Origin: Eucalyptus grandis | Taxonomy: Eukaryota > Streptophyta > Magnoliopsida > Myrtales > Myrtaceae | Direction of reading: 5' to 3' | Assembly (NCBI RefSeq): GCF_016545825.1 | Contig: NC_052618.1 | Span: 58,024,561 to 58,088,560 of the forward strand | Length of the DNA stretch: 64,000 nucleotides | Shown here: positions 1-12,835 of the stretch, piece by piece | Position numbering within the stretch: the first letter of the stretch is position 1 | Layout: the number at the start of each line of letters is the position of its first letter | Notes under the pieces: generated by a model | Told to the model about the DNA's origin: nothing | Seen by the model: the letters and a program-made list of their open reading frames with translations, nothing else | The model's database searches: none | Position numbers and translations under genes: made by a program

Positions 1-253
1 GTAGCTTGGCAAAGATTAATAGTAATACACATTTAAGCCACTGGGTCATGGGCTCTATAACAACTTGGGTTATTACCGTGTTTTTTTCTTTCAACATTGG
101 ATGTGGAATGTGGTACCAATCTTCTGATTTTAGTATGTTAAAAACTTATTGGTGGACAGTTAGTGGTAACTACACTATAGTCGATAGTACTATGGGATCC
201 CTAGCTGTAGAATCTTTGCTATGTTAATGTTGTTGTCTTTTCGTGGTTTCCAG

Positions 254-1541
254 GTTAGGATGGTAATTGATAAATTTGGTATAGCTGCCATTAGAAATGC
301 ATGGCACGATCCAAACAAAGTCAACGAACACGTCCTACATGGATATAAAAAGGTACTTGGGTCATGTCGTGATAACTATGATCTTTTTTATGTTGTGTTG
401 GAGGGGGAAATGGACTAAGTGCTTTGTCCAACTAACTTCCTTTGCTTTTACAAGACTGCATTTTATTGATAAAACCACATTTCAGCCATTAAGGAGTAAG
501 TATTGGGACAGAGCTCTCCTGGAGTACACCACCGCAATGCTTTTGGATGCCGACTCTGAATCGAAACCCCCACTTGCAGAAAGATTGCATGAAGTCTCTT
601 GTCCAGGTGACAACCCAAACCCTACATGTAATGTGTAATCTTGAGAAAATATTTTTTGGCAAGGCTACTTGGCCAGAACTGGGGAGGAGATTAGGACTGT
701 GAGGTGAAGACACCTTAAGGAGACCAACTGATCACAATTAGTGCCTACTCTAGTCGTGGATTGGCTATGCTAAGTCCAGGACATCAATTATCTTGAGGGG
801 GACCAAAGTTTCTGTAAAGATAAACTAAATTGTTGGCTAGTCATGCCTAATGTAATCGGAGCAAATATCATCACCTTCCAAACCTTCTCCAGTGGCTCTA
901 CATGTTGGGGACCGATGAAAATTCTCTTTTCCACCATAGCGTAGGCAGTCCATAATCCCTCTCTACAAGTGCTATCTAAGTCTTCAAAAGGTTTTCTTTT
1001 CCATCAATACTTCCATCGGAATTGCACAAACATTGAATCTTCATTCTAAATAAGCTACTTTGCACTACTGAAAAGGAACAACCAATCCCGCTGTTGTAGT
1101 CATGTCATCTCCTTTTTTGCCAAACTAAGGGCAGGAAAATTGCTGGTCTAGATTTTTGGTATTGAAGAAGAGAAAGAAGTCGAAAGGTAATGAATTCAGA
1201 TATCGGTTTACAAATTATTTCCCACCAAAGAAAGAACTCTTTACTGGGATGTCTATTTCCAACTGGCCTAGGAATGATCGATTCATTGACTTGCTTCTAA
1301 CATCTTTGCATCTTTTGATGCAGTTTTAATCGTCACCGGCGACAATGACCGGCTCGTTCCATCCTGGAATGCCGAGAGACTTGCACAAGCCTTACCAGGA
1401 TCATGTCTTGAAGTAATTAAGCAATGTGGACACCTACCCCATGAGGAAAAAGTAGAAGAGTTTGTTTCTGCTGTTGAGAAGTTTCTGCAAAGGGCTCTTG
1501 GGGGATCACAGGAGCAACAGATTCTGCGAGGTGTATCCTAG
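254..1541 (+). CDS. alpha/beta-hydrolase fold protein, C-terminal part (5' end outside window)
   Basis: Three exons are visible, 254-352, 486-606 and 1324-1541, each bounded by AG and GT and joining in phase to give 145 residues and a TAG stop. The last exon reads VLIVTGDNDRLVPSW and then CGHLPHEE. These are the strand-beta7 acid motif (Asp of GDND) and the catalytic His (GHLP) of the alpha/beta-hydrolase triad; the nucleophile Ser elbow must lie upstream of the window. The first exon (HVLHGYKK) and the second (YWDRALLEYTTAML) match, as I recall them, a plant family of large predicted hydrolases (Arabidopsis At1g80280 and At1g15490) of unknown substrate. Bases 1-253 look intronic. The gene is tail to tail with the C2 gene. 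Family assignment is firm; substrate and location cannot be told. Confidence 0.85.
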
Positions 1542-2054
1542 TATTCTTATAGTTGCAGAAGACCATTCCTCCTCCTGCTTCGAGCAGATATCATGGATCC
1601 ACCACGAAAGAGATGGTCTTCCAAATGCTGGAGGAGTTTTGTGTCCCTGCCTCTATAGAAGTTGCATCCACACTCTAGAATCCGGAGATTTGGAATATTT
1701 AGGCCAGTGAAACAAGAAAATTATTTGTTGCTATTGCAGAAATTGACATATATTATTCTTACAATTTTTGGGATCTTAGTACTATGTATTAATCTGTAAA
1801 ATGCCTGTGGCGAAATCTTATAAATGACATTGCTATTGGCTATGCTGTACAATAAGCTGGGCTGGCTTGACGTGTCTCTCATACAATCTCTGCTTGAGCG
1901 TCCGACAGGGTTTGGTGCAATTAAACTTATGCAAGGCTAGCAAATCATTGAATGGTTTAGCTATGCATATTCACCCATACAGTTGGAACGATAAAATTAC
2001 AATTTTAATGCCACGAGATGAACGCTTCATGTAGTGAAAAAGTATGCTGTTTTA
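1542..2054. other. convergent 3' intergenic spacer
   Basis: This stretch lies between the stop codons of the plus-strand hydrolase and the minus-strand C2 gene. It presumably holds both 3' UTRs. I see no coding potential or repeat in it. Confidence 0.6.
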
Positions 2055-3203
2055 TCAGAAGGGGGGATCCATTGAGACAGTAAGACTAGCATCCTGTAAG
2101 CCTCTAGGAGCATCAACTCCTGACATGAAGTCTTCCCCAAAAATGGCAGCACCAGCTGCGAGTGCTCCTGCCCCTAATCCCATTGCAAACCCCGGTCCTC
2201 TGCCTTGTCCATCTTCTGCTCCAGATGGAGCCATGTTCATATGGGCCCCTGGCAGATTTTCTGTCCTCGGAAAAAAGGTGGGTATGAAACCAACATTTGA
2301 AGATGGCGGTGGAGGTGGTGGTGGTGGTGGTGGAGTTGTTCTAATTGGATAATTGCTCGGTCCACGTACGGGTGGGATGTGATAGTTGCCCTGTATTGGC
2401 GTTGAATGATATACTGGGACGTTTGTCTGTGGATTGTTTTCTCGACTTTGTCGAACTATAGGCAGTCGCGTTGGGAAGGCTTGAGCTGACGGATCTTTTG
2501 GTGCCAGGGTTATGTTATTCCCATGGTCCGTAAGCATGAGTCCTCCATTGCCTACAAAATCACACTGATGAAGTAACATAATTTGGTTGATTCCCACCAG
2601 AAGAAACGAATTTAAATGACGAGGCAAATCGGTAACAAATGAGAAGGAAATATTATTTGCAAGACTTCAAAGCATGTTTAACTAGAATGATCAAAATTAA
2701 GAAAACACTTATTTTGGCAGTATTTTCAATGAGGAAATATGTGAAGAACCTATGTGATTACGTGACCCAGCCCCTTCTTCTGATATGCGAACAGAAATAT
2801 CGATAAATCCCTGGGGTGTGCTGGAATTTCCCTTTCTTAGCTGATAGCTCCCCACTTCTTCAACGGTTGCCCTGGAAACATCAGAATTCTTTGCATGCTT
2901 TGCCAGAAACTCTCTCAGGACAATAGTAGCTGTTCCCTGGAGCCTTTCCCGAAGGAAAATAGGCTCCCTGCTATAAACTTCTACATGGAGTGCCAGGTCT
3001 TGGAATTCCAAGTTAGAGACATCGACCAATGTAGCAAACTTTGTCTTCCAAATGGGATTCGCACTTCCAGAGCGGTCGATGTTGGTGCGATACTTGTTCT
3101 TTGGATCGATCCAACCAACGGCAAACCACTGGAGCTTCAAGAGCGATGGTTGTTTGAGACCTCGAGCAGAAAGTAACCCTATTTCCATCCAGATCTTCCC
3201 CAT
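2055..3203 (-). CDS. C2-domain (SRC2/CaLB-like) protein
   Basis: The CDS is complement(2055-2551, 2750-3203), two exons with one 198-bp GT..AG intron, giving 316 residues. Residues 3 to about 135 form a plant-type C2 domain: it opens WMEIGLLSARGLK, then LQWFAVGWIDP and SGSANPIWKTKF, as in SRC2-like proteins. C2 domains bind membranes, often with Ca2+. A proline-rich linker follows, with ten prolines at residues 225-234, then a Gly/Ala-rich stretch FAMGLGAGALAAGAA at 273-287, a pattern seen at the C terminus of SRC2-type proteins and possibly a membrane segment. The start was chosen because the C2 domain begins at once after it. The internal donor ATAG|gttctt was preferred over reading through because the in-frame continuation stops at once. 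Function is unproven; a membrane-associated role is inferred. Confidence 0.82.
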
Positions 3204-3739
3204 GCTAAGTTTGAGAAGGAATACGAGGTGGTGACAGTGATATTACCTTGTCTTGTGGAAGGCTTTAGGAATAAAGTTGACGGTGAGAAAAGAAAGGTAG
3301 AGGATGTTTTGCATCGGATGCAAGAATACTTGGCGTCAGAATATCTGGGAATTCTTAATGCGTAAACAACATCATGAGAGGAGATCTTTCAGATGCTGCC
3401 TCCGCAATTTTTAAGTCCAAACACGAGCATAGCTTGCGAGCAAAGGCTCATTTGATCAGCCAAAAACAATACTAAAAGCATCCTTAGAAAAGGAAATGTA
3501 ATAAATATATCATCCCTATTAACCTGAGCTCATTTTATAAACAGAACAAAAGAACCATGGTCCGGATGCATTGGCTTTACATAATCTTCGCCTCTAGAAT
3601 TCAAGTATGTACATGTATCTCCTTCACTGTACAACAGCTTAACCGAAATAAACATCCATTTTGACTTAGGCAGTAGAATCTCACGTCTGCTTTGAAAGAG
3701 TTGACAAAGAACTCCAAAAGTCGCCGAACTGTGAGTTTG

Positions 3740-6288
3740 TTAGTTCAATGAGTTGGTAGATGTTGAGGAAGCAGTGCGATCTTTAGGCGTTGGGACCAGC
3801 AAAAGGTTTGGACCAGCGCACTTAACCACTCCATGGCCATTGGATGCAGTCCTTGTATACATCATTGTCGTGGAGCCCAAAATGTCATCTCCAAATCCAC
3901 ATGCTTCAAAAAGTGGCCTTGAACAAAAAGTACATGAGAAAAATTTGACTGGCTCCCTTGTAATGTATTAGTACATACATATGGAGAGTGCTGAGTGCAA
4001 CACTTCTCTTTCAGCTAAAAAATGAGCAAACCAATCGACTTTGCAATGACGTGGAAACCCCAGTAATAAACTCCAGATAATCTTGCTATTTCATATATGC
4101 ACAGAACAGGGATAATAATGAGAACTTTGAATGTTATGCTAGCTAGTGATATCATGCATCATGTGCAAGTCATTATATCATCATATAAGCAAGCGTTACA
4201 GAGAGGAGATCTAACATGAGTCATGCAAGTTACTCAAACATTTGAGGACATAAGCAAGGAAGGAACTCAACAGTCAGCACCATCCAAAAAGTATCAGAAA
4301 ATTTTCCTGTAAGTTTCTCGTAAAAGCAATTAGAGAATTTACATTTAAATTTCAGGGATAGTGAATTTACCTCTCATTTTCTGAACAAAGAGCTGCTATG
4401 TCATATATGTCTCTACTTGTGAGGATCCTGCAAGGATGAGGGTTCTATTGGAATACCAGAAATCCTTATTGAGAGAACAGAGGAAGATGTTCATGTACTT
4501 GATAAAGGTGGCCATATTTTTTTATCCTCTGACCAAGGGAAAGTATAGATTGTTTCTTCTATCAGGGGGAAAATCCATACATATTTTTTTTTATCCCCAA
4601 CAGTCAGAGGAGTAATAACTGTAACAGATCAGGAAGAACAAAGCCAACCGAATCAATCAAGGAAGTTGCGGTATTAAAGTTAACTGAGAATTGCCAAAGT
4701 GGATGTGGAAAGGGATTTGCGAACCATCTTATACTGCAATGATCAGAACTCAATCAACCGACAGACCTTACAATTCTTTTGACAATCATCCGCCCAATTC
4801 CCATTCCTCGAAGCGAAGGAATAACCTGGGAGGCACTGAGGCACGATTACATGACTATATGCATATAAACCATCAATAGTCATTTCAAACAAACTAAAAG
4901 CAATATCCATCATGTGAATATCCAACGAGATAGACTCAAAGGTTACAAAATACCACTGGCATATAAGCACATCATCTTAAATGAAGCCCCAGTAGTTCTA
5001 CAATCTTCTTGCTTCCATGTGCAAGTTCTACATACAATCAAGTTAATTTTACATCAAATCGAATCATTGCCTTCACCAAAATTTTCGAATAGGAATTTCA
5101 CTGACAGCCCGGGATGTAAAGTGATTTGCATTAGCTTTAAGCAGTGCACCCGGCACAAATGATATAGGCAAAATGCTAAAAAGAACTCTGATACCAACTT
5201 GGTGTGGTCGGAGGAGCAAAAGACTGGCAAAAAGAACAGAAAACTGGGCTAAAATAGAAATAAATTGAAGCTTATTAAACCGACCACACTTATTAAATCA
5301 GCAAGAACTAATGTGATCTCAACCACTGGAGGTCATAAAAGAGTCAAATGACTACCGCATGACCACTTATTAATCCTAATACCCTGGGTAAAGACTAAAA
5401 CTAGAACTAGGTTTATGCTCCTGCATCGTTCTCTCCAGTTGGAAACAGTCAAACCCAAAGGCGAATACTTCTTCAACATGATCTCTGATTCTTTAAAACC
5501 AATCTTCTTCATCTCTTTTCCAAAAACCATTTAGCTTCGTTACTTGTTTTACCCAATCGTTTCCCCCGAAACTTTCTACCCATGTCATCTTTCCTGGTTA
5601 CCATCATTTCTCCCACCGGAGAACACTCGAGAAGAGATGGAGTCGGTTTCTAACAGTGTCACAAAATCACAACTTCCATAGACATTAAGCGTCGCATGCA
5701 TTCTTCCAGAGTAAAAACAAAAAGCTTAACATGCATATCTCGCACGAAAAACAAATGCAGAAGAACAGAGAATTCACATCATACCATGACATCGTAAATG
5801 GAAGCAGTCAACCCCAAATCCGAAACAGCCCGGCCAAATCCCACCAACCGGCCATCCAACGGATCGACTCTCGGCAACACCTTACTCACCAAACCTCCGA
5901 TCCCCACCACCGCACTCTGCTCCGCGTCCGGCGACAAGTCCTCGTCCCTGCAGAAGACGGACACGACGACGGCGCTGTGGGCGAGCGCGACGCGGAGCTT
6001 GTCAAGCGGGACGCCGCCGCCGCCTTCCTCCTCTGGGACTCGCCGGCCGGGACCCACGTCGGGGAACCGGCCGCACGACAGGTTGCAGGAGGCGTAGAGG
6101 TCCCTGAGGGCGCCGGGGTCGACGTGGCCGGGCCTCGTGGAGATGTAGATTGGGACGGACGACGGGCCGACCGACGGCGGGAGCCGCAGCACGTGCGGCT
6201 TGCGGGTGACGGGTCGCTTCGCCCACCTCAGCTCCATGGTCGTGGAGAAGATGGGGCGGTGATGGATCGAAGAGGCCGCCGACGCCAT
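3740..6288 (-). CDS. GCN5-related N-acetyltransferase (GNAT), probably chloroplastic
   Basis: Four exons: complement(3740-3917, 4371-4427, 4767-4825, 5785-6288), phases closing to 265 residues. The acetyl-CoA loop is split by an intron: exon 1 ends ASIYDVM and exon 2 starts VIPSLRGMGIG, giving the motif-A signature R174-x-x-G177-x-G179. It continues RMIVKRIV, YDIAALCSENER and FEACGFGDDILGSTTMMYTR, the conserved end of the plant NSI/SNAT-like GNATs (compare Arabidopsis At1g32070 and At1g26220). Those enzymes acetylate protein lysines or N-termini, and serotonin in vitro. The first 25 residues are Ser/Ala-rich with few acidic residues, consistent with a plastid transit peptide. Residues 230-265 extend past the usual family end. 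Exon 1 is GC-rich (about 6.0-6.3 kb), unlike the AT-rich introns. Substrate not predictable. Confidence 0.85.
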
Positions 6289-6419
6289 TTTCTCCGACGC
6301 GAATCTCCTCTTCGCTCCGCCGCATTTACACGGCGAATGCGTTCGCTATCGCCGCCGTCGCTGTTCGTGGATCGAATCCGAGCGTTGTATCGGATCTCTC
6401 GGTGAATCGTGGCCAAGCA

Positions 6420-7216
6420 AATCGCGGCGCCTTCTGCAATGGCCCTGAAAAAAAAAAAAAAAGGAAGGAAAAACCGATGAAATCAAATGATGAAAAAAAC
6501 GAAAAATAAAATCGCGACAGTTAAGTTGGTAACACACATGAATTTGACATGAAATTTATTGATAAAATTATGAGGACTACCGAAAGAGCCGTGCGTTGAA
6601 AAGAATTAAAGGTGTATAAAAATATTGGGACATTTGATTTAGCATTTTCAATAGGATTTTGGCCTCCAAAGCATCTCGAGGAAATACTAAATCATTTGGC
6701 AGTCATTTTGAAGAAAGTAAAAGCCAACATTAGGAAAATTGAAATCTCAATATCAATAGATATTAACATTGGGCTTTCAATATTTGACAAAACATTGAAA
6801 TTCATTTTTTTAAACTACTCTCATCAATTATTCAAATTTCTGATTTTCTCCATCATTATTTTTTTAATCAAAAAATGATCAAACCCTTCGCCGGTCCAAT
6901 GAAAGGCCACGGCCATTGACGCCCCTTGCTAGAGGTCGCTCAACCTCGAGCGACCTTGACAGACGGCCGTCTCATCGATGATCGTAGCCCTTCGCTAGAC
7001 CGGCTAAGGGTTTGGTCTCCTTTTTTAAAATTATATATATTTGATTTTTAGCATTATTGTGAAAAATTATATTTAAAAAGTTGTATACACTATTTTTAAT
7101 TTTAAATAAATAAAAATTTAAAAATATTAATCACTAAAATGGCTTTTTAAATATGTTTCCTACCAAACAACATTTCACAAAAGTCGATTTGGAAAAAAAA
7201 AAAAAAAAAAAAAAAC
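6420..7216. other. AT-rich upstream flank of GNAT gene
   Basis: This holds the putative promoter and leader of the minus-strand GNAT gene, with A-rich runs at 6449-6465 and 7193-7215. No convincing reading frame is present, and it leads into the repeat block. Confidence 0.5.
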
Positions 7217-8800
7217 CAAACCTCAAACATATTCATTAAAAAAGGACACATAACAACTATTGAATGTTCGACTTGGATTTGGAAAAAAAAATGGCAAATG
7301 TGAAGAGGAAAAAAGACATTATAAAATCTTATCCATTGTCTGTCTCACTTAGCTAATCAAGAGTCATCTCAAGCATTTTGAATTGAATTTTTCTATTTCT
7401 GGAAGTAGATATAAAACCTAATTCCAAATCTAATACAGGTTCATCCCAAAGTAATGTGAAGTCCCACTATCAATCCAACATTTAAGAGAGTCACTGAAAT
7501 CTTGCCACAAGCAAATAGAAATGCACGACCCTCAAACTCCATTTATTTATCAAATCAACTATTAAAGTCTTATGGTATGTTGTAATAGGCATAACAAACT
7601 TCCAAATCGTACTTTTTCTATTGTAGCTCGTTGCCTAGAAGTCAACTTCTCTCGTCGCTTGAGTAAGATAGCTAACAATTAGTATCGACTGTAGTACCCA
7701 TAATTTGTGTATTACCAAAAATGCATGCTCTAAACACATTTTTGAACCAATAACTTCCTAAAATTTATTTTAAGAAATGGACGGATCAAGCAATGACAAG
7801 AATTTGATGATCTTCTTACTTTTGTGTTTCTTTCTCAATACATATCATTGCCCTTCTTTTTCTGATGATGATTTGTTCGAGTATACATCACATACATCTC
7901 GTGTGGGATGGTTAATTACTTAGTGGTGAGGAAGCTTTCAGTACATCAAATATATGGGTTTTCTCCATCTTACCTACTATAAAATCTATTTATGCATTAA
8001 TATCTTGCAAATCTATAATTTGCGATTTTGTTTTCATAAGTTTGTACCCATGAGATTATTCTAATTTCAATTATAACAATCCATACAAAAAGAAAATCCA
8101 ATGATAGAAACATGAAATTATAAAAACAGGAAATTATACAACATGCCATTCTAAAAAAGAAATTGGAAGAAAATAGAACTCACACTGTCCATTGGAAGAT
8201 TTTCCATCTTTGATTGTGGACCTACCTCTTGGGATTTATTCGTTCGTGCCTTCAAAAATTCTTTGATGGTATTAACTTGTAACTCAATTGTAGTAGGCTA
8301 AAAGTCCCAAATTATCTAATGTGCACGGAGTGAAAAACTTAAGAAATGCCATTTAAGGTAGGAAATGATTACACAAACAATCCATCCCCTTAGTTTTCAT
8401 TTACTAATGTTTTTGCTAGTTTAGATGATAAGCTCAAAATAGATATGATCAATACAATAACAATTATCCACCTAATCATTTCTTAGTTCGTCTAATTCAT
8501 TGGTGATTTTTTTTTTTATCTTACAACAATGTTACTGCTATCCCATCAGCATGCATGAGGAAGAATTAAGGAGGTACTTCAAAAATTCGGTTGAGCCACA
8601 TCGAATTGCTCATAAGCTATATTAGAATTCAATAAAGAATAAAGAAAAAAATGTGTTGTACAATAATGATAATGTTAATATTCATGATGAATTAGATAGC
8701 TTAAATAGAAAATTATGCACAATAATAGAAGACAACCCCAACGTACTTCTTACTTTCATGCTTTCTCACAATTATCTACCTTTGTTGATTCTCCAGAAAA
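7217..8800. repeat. unit C, copy 1 of a diverged tandem triplication
   Basis: First of three consecutive copies of about 1.6 kb. Landmarks shared with copies 2 and 3 are a block near 7371 (gagtcatctcaagcattttg), a block near 7860 and another near 8180-8290. This copy lacks about 80 bp near 8610 that the others keep. On the minus strand it carries the same degenerate coding traces as copy 2, but with several stops. I see no terminal repeats or target duplications marking it as a known transposon class. Confidence 0.75.
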
Positions 8801-10475
8801 GCCAAACCCAAGTATATTCATTAATACCATCCATATTTCTAAGGAGGGGCACATATCGACTATCAACTGTTCAACTCGGATTTGAAAATAGAAGAGTGAC
8901 AAATGTGAAGAGCAAAAGAGGCATTATAAAATCTTATTCATTACTCGTCTCAACTAGCCAATCAAGAGTCATTTCAAGTGTTTTTAATTGAATTTTTCTA
9001 TTTCTAGGAATAGCTATAAAACCTAATTTCAAATTCAATAAATGTTTGTTTTGAAGTACTACCGGCTTTTCAGTAATATGAAATCCGAAAATCAATTCAA
9101 AATCTGAAGGAGTCACCGAAATCTCGCTACGAGTAAATAAAAATGCACTATTCAGAGAGCTTATCTGTTTATCAAATCAGCTATTAAAGTCTTAAAAATG
9201 GTATGTTATAGTAGATGTAAAAAAAACTTCTAAATCTTACTCTTTCTATTGCAACTCGTTGCTTAGAAGTTAACGTCTCCACTTATTTGAGGAAGATTAG
9301 TATTGACTGTAGTACCCATAGCTTGCGTATTACCGAAAACCTATACTCAAAACACATTTTTGAACCGATAACTTTTGAAATTTTTTTAAGAAAATGACGG
9401 ATCAAGCAAAGACAGGAATTCGCCAATCTCCTTACTCTTGTGTTTTTTTCTCAAGATATATCCACACCGTTCTTTTTCCAGTGATGATTTGTTCAAATAC
9501 ACGTCACATAGCCCTTGGTGAAAAGGATAATTCGTTGATGGCAAGGAAGCTTTTGGTACATCAAATATATGTGTTTTCTCCATATTATCTATTACAAAAT
9601 TTATTTTTGCATTGATATCTTGCAAATCTATATTTTACGGTTTCGTTTTTTATGAGTTTGCACTTACGAGAAAATTCTAATTTCAATTATAAGAACCCAA
9701 ACAAAAGGAAAATATAGTGATAGAAATATGAAATTATAGAACATGACATCCTAAAAAGAAATTGGAAGGAAATACAACAAATATTATCTATCACTTTCCA
9801 TCCCCAATTGAGGACCTATCTTTTGGGATTCATCTATTTATGACTCAAAAAACTCTTTAATGATATTAACTTTCAATTCAATTACAGTAGATTGAAGGTC
9901 TCAAAATATATAATGCACATGGAGTGAAGAATTTAAGAAATATCATTTAAAGTAGGAAATGATTATAACAAGAAATTCCATTTCGCTAGTTTTCACTTGT
10001 GAATGTTATTGTTAATTTAGATGACAAGCTCAAAATAGATATAATAAATATAATAAACATTATCCATCCAATCATTTCTTCATTTGTCAAATTCATTAGT
10101 GATTTTTGATATTACAACAATGTTATTGTTATCTCATCAACATGCACAAGGAAGAATCAATGAGTTACTTAAAAAATTTGGGTGAGCCACGTTGAAATGC
10201 TCATATGACTAAATTTGCACAAATTACTAGAATTTGAGACGTCCATTGTGAAAACTAGAAAAAAAATTGCATTCAACTCATAAGCTATATTAGAATTCAA
10301 TAAAGAACAAAGAAAACAAAACAAAAAACACTTGTTGTATAATAATGATAATGTTCAGGTTCATGATGAACTATAAAGCTTAAATGAAAAATTACATATG
10401 ATAATAGAAGACAACCTGCAACACACTTCTTATTTCATGCTTTCTCACAATTATCTACCTCTAAGATCTCCAGTA
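8801..10475. repeat. unit C, copy 2 of a diverged tandem triplication
   Basis: Second copy, starting at the shared block gccaaacccaagtatattca and lying about 1.58 kb after the matching point of copy 1 and 1.68 kb before that of copy 3. It is the best preserved for the minus-strand coding remnant. Base-level divergence from the other copies is spread along the unit, so the triplication is not recent. Confidence 0.75.
8934..9625 (-). pseudogene. decayed coding remnant inside unit C (family not recognised)
   Basis: Two open stretches lie on the minus strand of copy 2. One, 9386-9625, includes MEKTHIFDVPKASLPS and ends LSLLDPSFS. The other ends at 8934 and includes ISVTPSDF, NRKIQLKTLEMT and DWLVE. 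The second recurs in copy 3 (10,461-10,784): over 56 aligned residues I count 37 identities. The first is broken by stops or shifts in copies 1 and 3. A third trace, with MENLPM or MANLPM near its end, lies upstream on the minus strand in copies 1 and 3. Shared reading sense across copies suggests that an ancestral coding sequence was copied and then decayed. A loose resemblance to the plant-mobile-domain pattern (F-x-CGEISVTPLDV-x-LI) is only a guess. Confidence 0.35.
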
Positions 10476-12090
10476 AAGCCAAACCCAAAGCATATTTATT
10501 AATACCATCCACATTTTTAAGGAGGGGCACATATCATCGATTGTTCTACTTGGATTTGGAAAAAGAAGAGTGGAAAATGTGAAGAGCAAAAGAAATATTA
10601 TAAAAATCTTGATTTTCTCACCTAGCCAATCAAAAGTCATTTCAAGCGTTTTCAATTGAATTTTTCTATTTATGGGAGTAGATGTAAAACCTAATTCCAA
10701 ATCCACTATAGGTTTGTTTTGAAGTACCGCTGGCTTTTCAATAATGCAAAATCTCATAATCAATCCAACATCTAAGGGAGTCACTGAAATCTCGCCACGA
10801 AAATAGAAATGCTTCTTATATCAAATTAGCTATTAAAGTTTTGATAATGGTATATTGTGATAGAAGTAGCAAATTTCTAAATCATACTCTTTATATTGCA
10901 GTTCGTTGCCTAGAAGTCAACCTCTCCACTTGCTTGAGGAAGGTCGGCAACGATTAGTATTAGCCGTAGTATTCATAGTTTGCGTATTACCAAAAATCCA
11001 TGCTCTAAACACATTTTTGTACATATAACTTTCTAAAAATTTATTTAAGAAATGGACAGATCAAGCACTAACAAGTCGATCTTTTTACTTTTGTGTTTCT
11101 TTCTCAAGATACATCACTGCCCTTCTTTTTTCCGATGAGGATTTGTTCGAATTCCCCTCGGTGAGATGGATAATTCGTTGATAGCGGTGAAGCTTTCAAA
11201 TATATGTGTTATCAATTTGCATTTTTGCAATATCCTGCAAATCAATTTGCGGTTTCGTTTTCATTAGTTTCTACTCATGAGAAAATTATAATTTCAATTA
11301 TAAGAACCCAAACAAAAAGAAAATCTAGTGATAGAAACATGAAATTATAAAACATGCCACCCTAAAAATGAAATTTAAGGAAATGCAACTCACATTGTTC
11401 ATTGGAAGATTTGCCATCCTTGATTGTGGATTTGTCTCTTGGGATTCATCCATTTGTGCCTCCAAAAACTCTCTGATAATATTAACTTTCAACTCAATTA
11501 CAGTAGGCCGAAGGTCCCAAATTATCTAATGCACATAGAGTGAAGAACTTAAGAAATGTCAATTAAAGTAGGAAATGATTACAATAAGCAATTCCATCTC
11601 ACTAGTTTTCACTTGCGAATGTCATTGCTAGTTTAGATGACAAGCTCCAAAATAGATGTAATCAATACAACCAAAATTATCCACTCGATCATTCCTAGTT
11701 CGTCTAATTCGTTGATGATTTTTTATTTTACAACTACGTTACTACTATTTCATTGGCATGCACGAGAAAGAATCGAGGAGTTAATTGAAAAATTTGCCGA
11801 ACTATGTTGAGATGCTCATAGGACCAAATTTGCACAAATTAGTAGAAATCAAGACATTAATTGTGAAAAGTGGAAAAAAAATTGCACGCAACTCGTAAAT
11901 TATAGTAGAATTCAATAAAGAAAAAGAAATAAAACAAAAAATAGGTGTTGTATAATAATGATGATGTTAATGTTCATAATGAACTAAAAGCTTAAATAGA
12001 AAATTACCCATAGTAATAGAAGACAACCTTCAATGTACTTTTTACTTTTATGCTTTCTGACATTAATCTACCTTTGTAGATCTTCTAGCA
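10476..12090. repeat. unit C, copy 3 of a diverged tandem triplication
   Basis: Third copy. It starts at gccaaacccaaagcatattt and fades out near the cttctagcaaagtacttctt block around 12,085, where the A array begins. A minus-strand open stretch at 10,461-10,784, crossing the copy 2/3 boundary, matches one of the coding traces of copy 2. Confidence 0.72.
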
Positions 12091-12109
12091 AAGTACTTCT
12101 TACTTTATT

Positions 12110-12835
12110 GATTCAAGCTTTAGTCTCTTAGTTTCTCTCTCACAATCCCACCCCTCAAGCATTGTCCAACGGTCCAAAGCATTAGTCACTTTTCTTAGAC
12201 ACTATCTCGTTCAACCCATGTCATAAGTATGGTTCAACAACTCTCTTAATCTCACGTTTCGAGCATTGTCAAATGGTCAATGCGTTAGTCACTCTCTTTC
12301 AAACTTGAGAAAGTATTTTTAGATAATCACTATCAATTGTCATAAAAGAGCACAAGATGATATTGTTGATTTGACATAATCTAATAATGAAAAGTCTCGA
12401 GCATCTTATCTAATGACTCTTGACCCACATAACATAAGGCCTTAGGTCATAAAAACACAAAATAGATAGATGCCTCGGCTCAAATAGGACAATTATATAA
12501 TGCCTTAATTATTGCACGTCACAAGTGGCCACTCCTAATCACTACTTCACTACACGCTACAAGCGTCCACTCTATCACGCATTAGGTACTAACGCTTCAG
12601 TCTCTCAGACTCTCTTTCTCTTAGTTCCATGCCTTAAGCATCATCCAATGGCTTGATGTGTCAGTTAGTCTCTCTCAGATACTCTCATACTCAAGCATGG
12701 TCTAACAACTCTCTCAATCTCATGCTTCATGCATTGTCCAATGGCTCAACACGTCAGTCACTCTCTCTCAGACTCGAGGAAAAACATTTTTAGATGATCA
12801 CTATCAATTGCCACTTCTTCGTGGCAACTGTATAT
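12110..12835. repeat. satellite-like array A, left part
   Basis: About 1.4 copies of a unit rich in tctctctcaatcccacgcct and ctcaagcattgtcc. The marker gatcactatcaattg occurs near 12,330 and 12,797 (spacing about 470 bp). The same unit continues at 17.44-18.87 kb after the interruption by the B repeats. Confidence 0.75.

Noticed and set aside
5731..6405. 224-codon open frame on the plus strand
   Set aside because: It is the antisense shadow of GC-rich GNAT exon 1, which carries clear family motifs on the minus strand.
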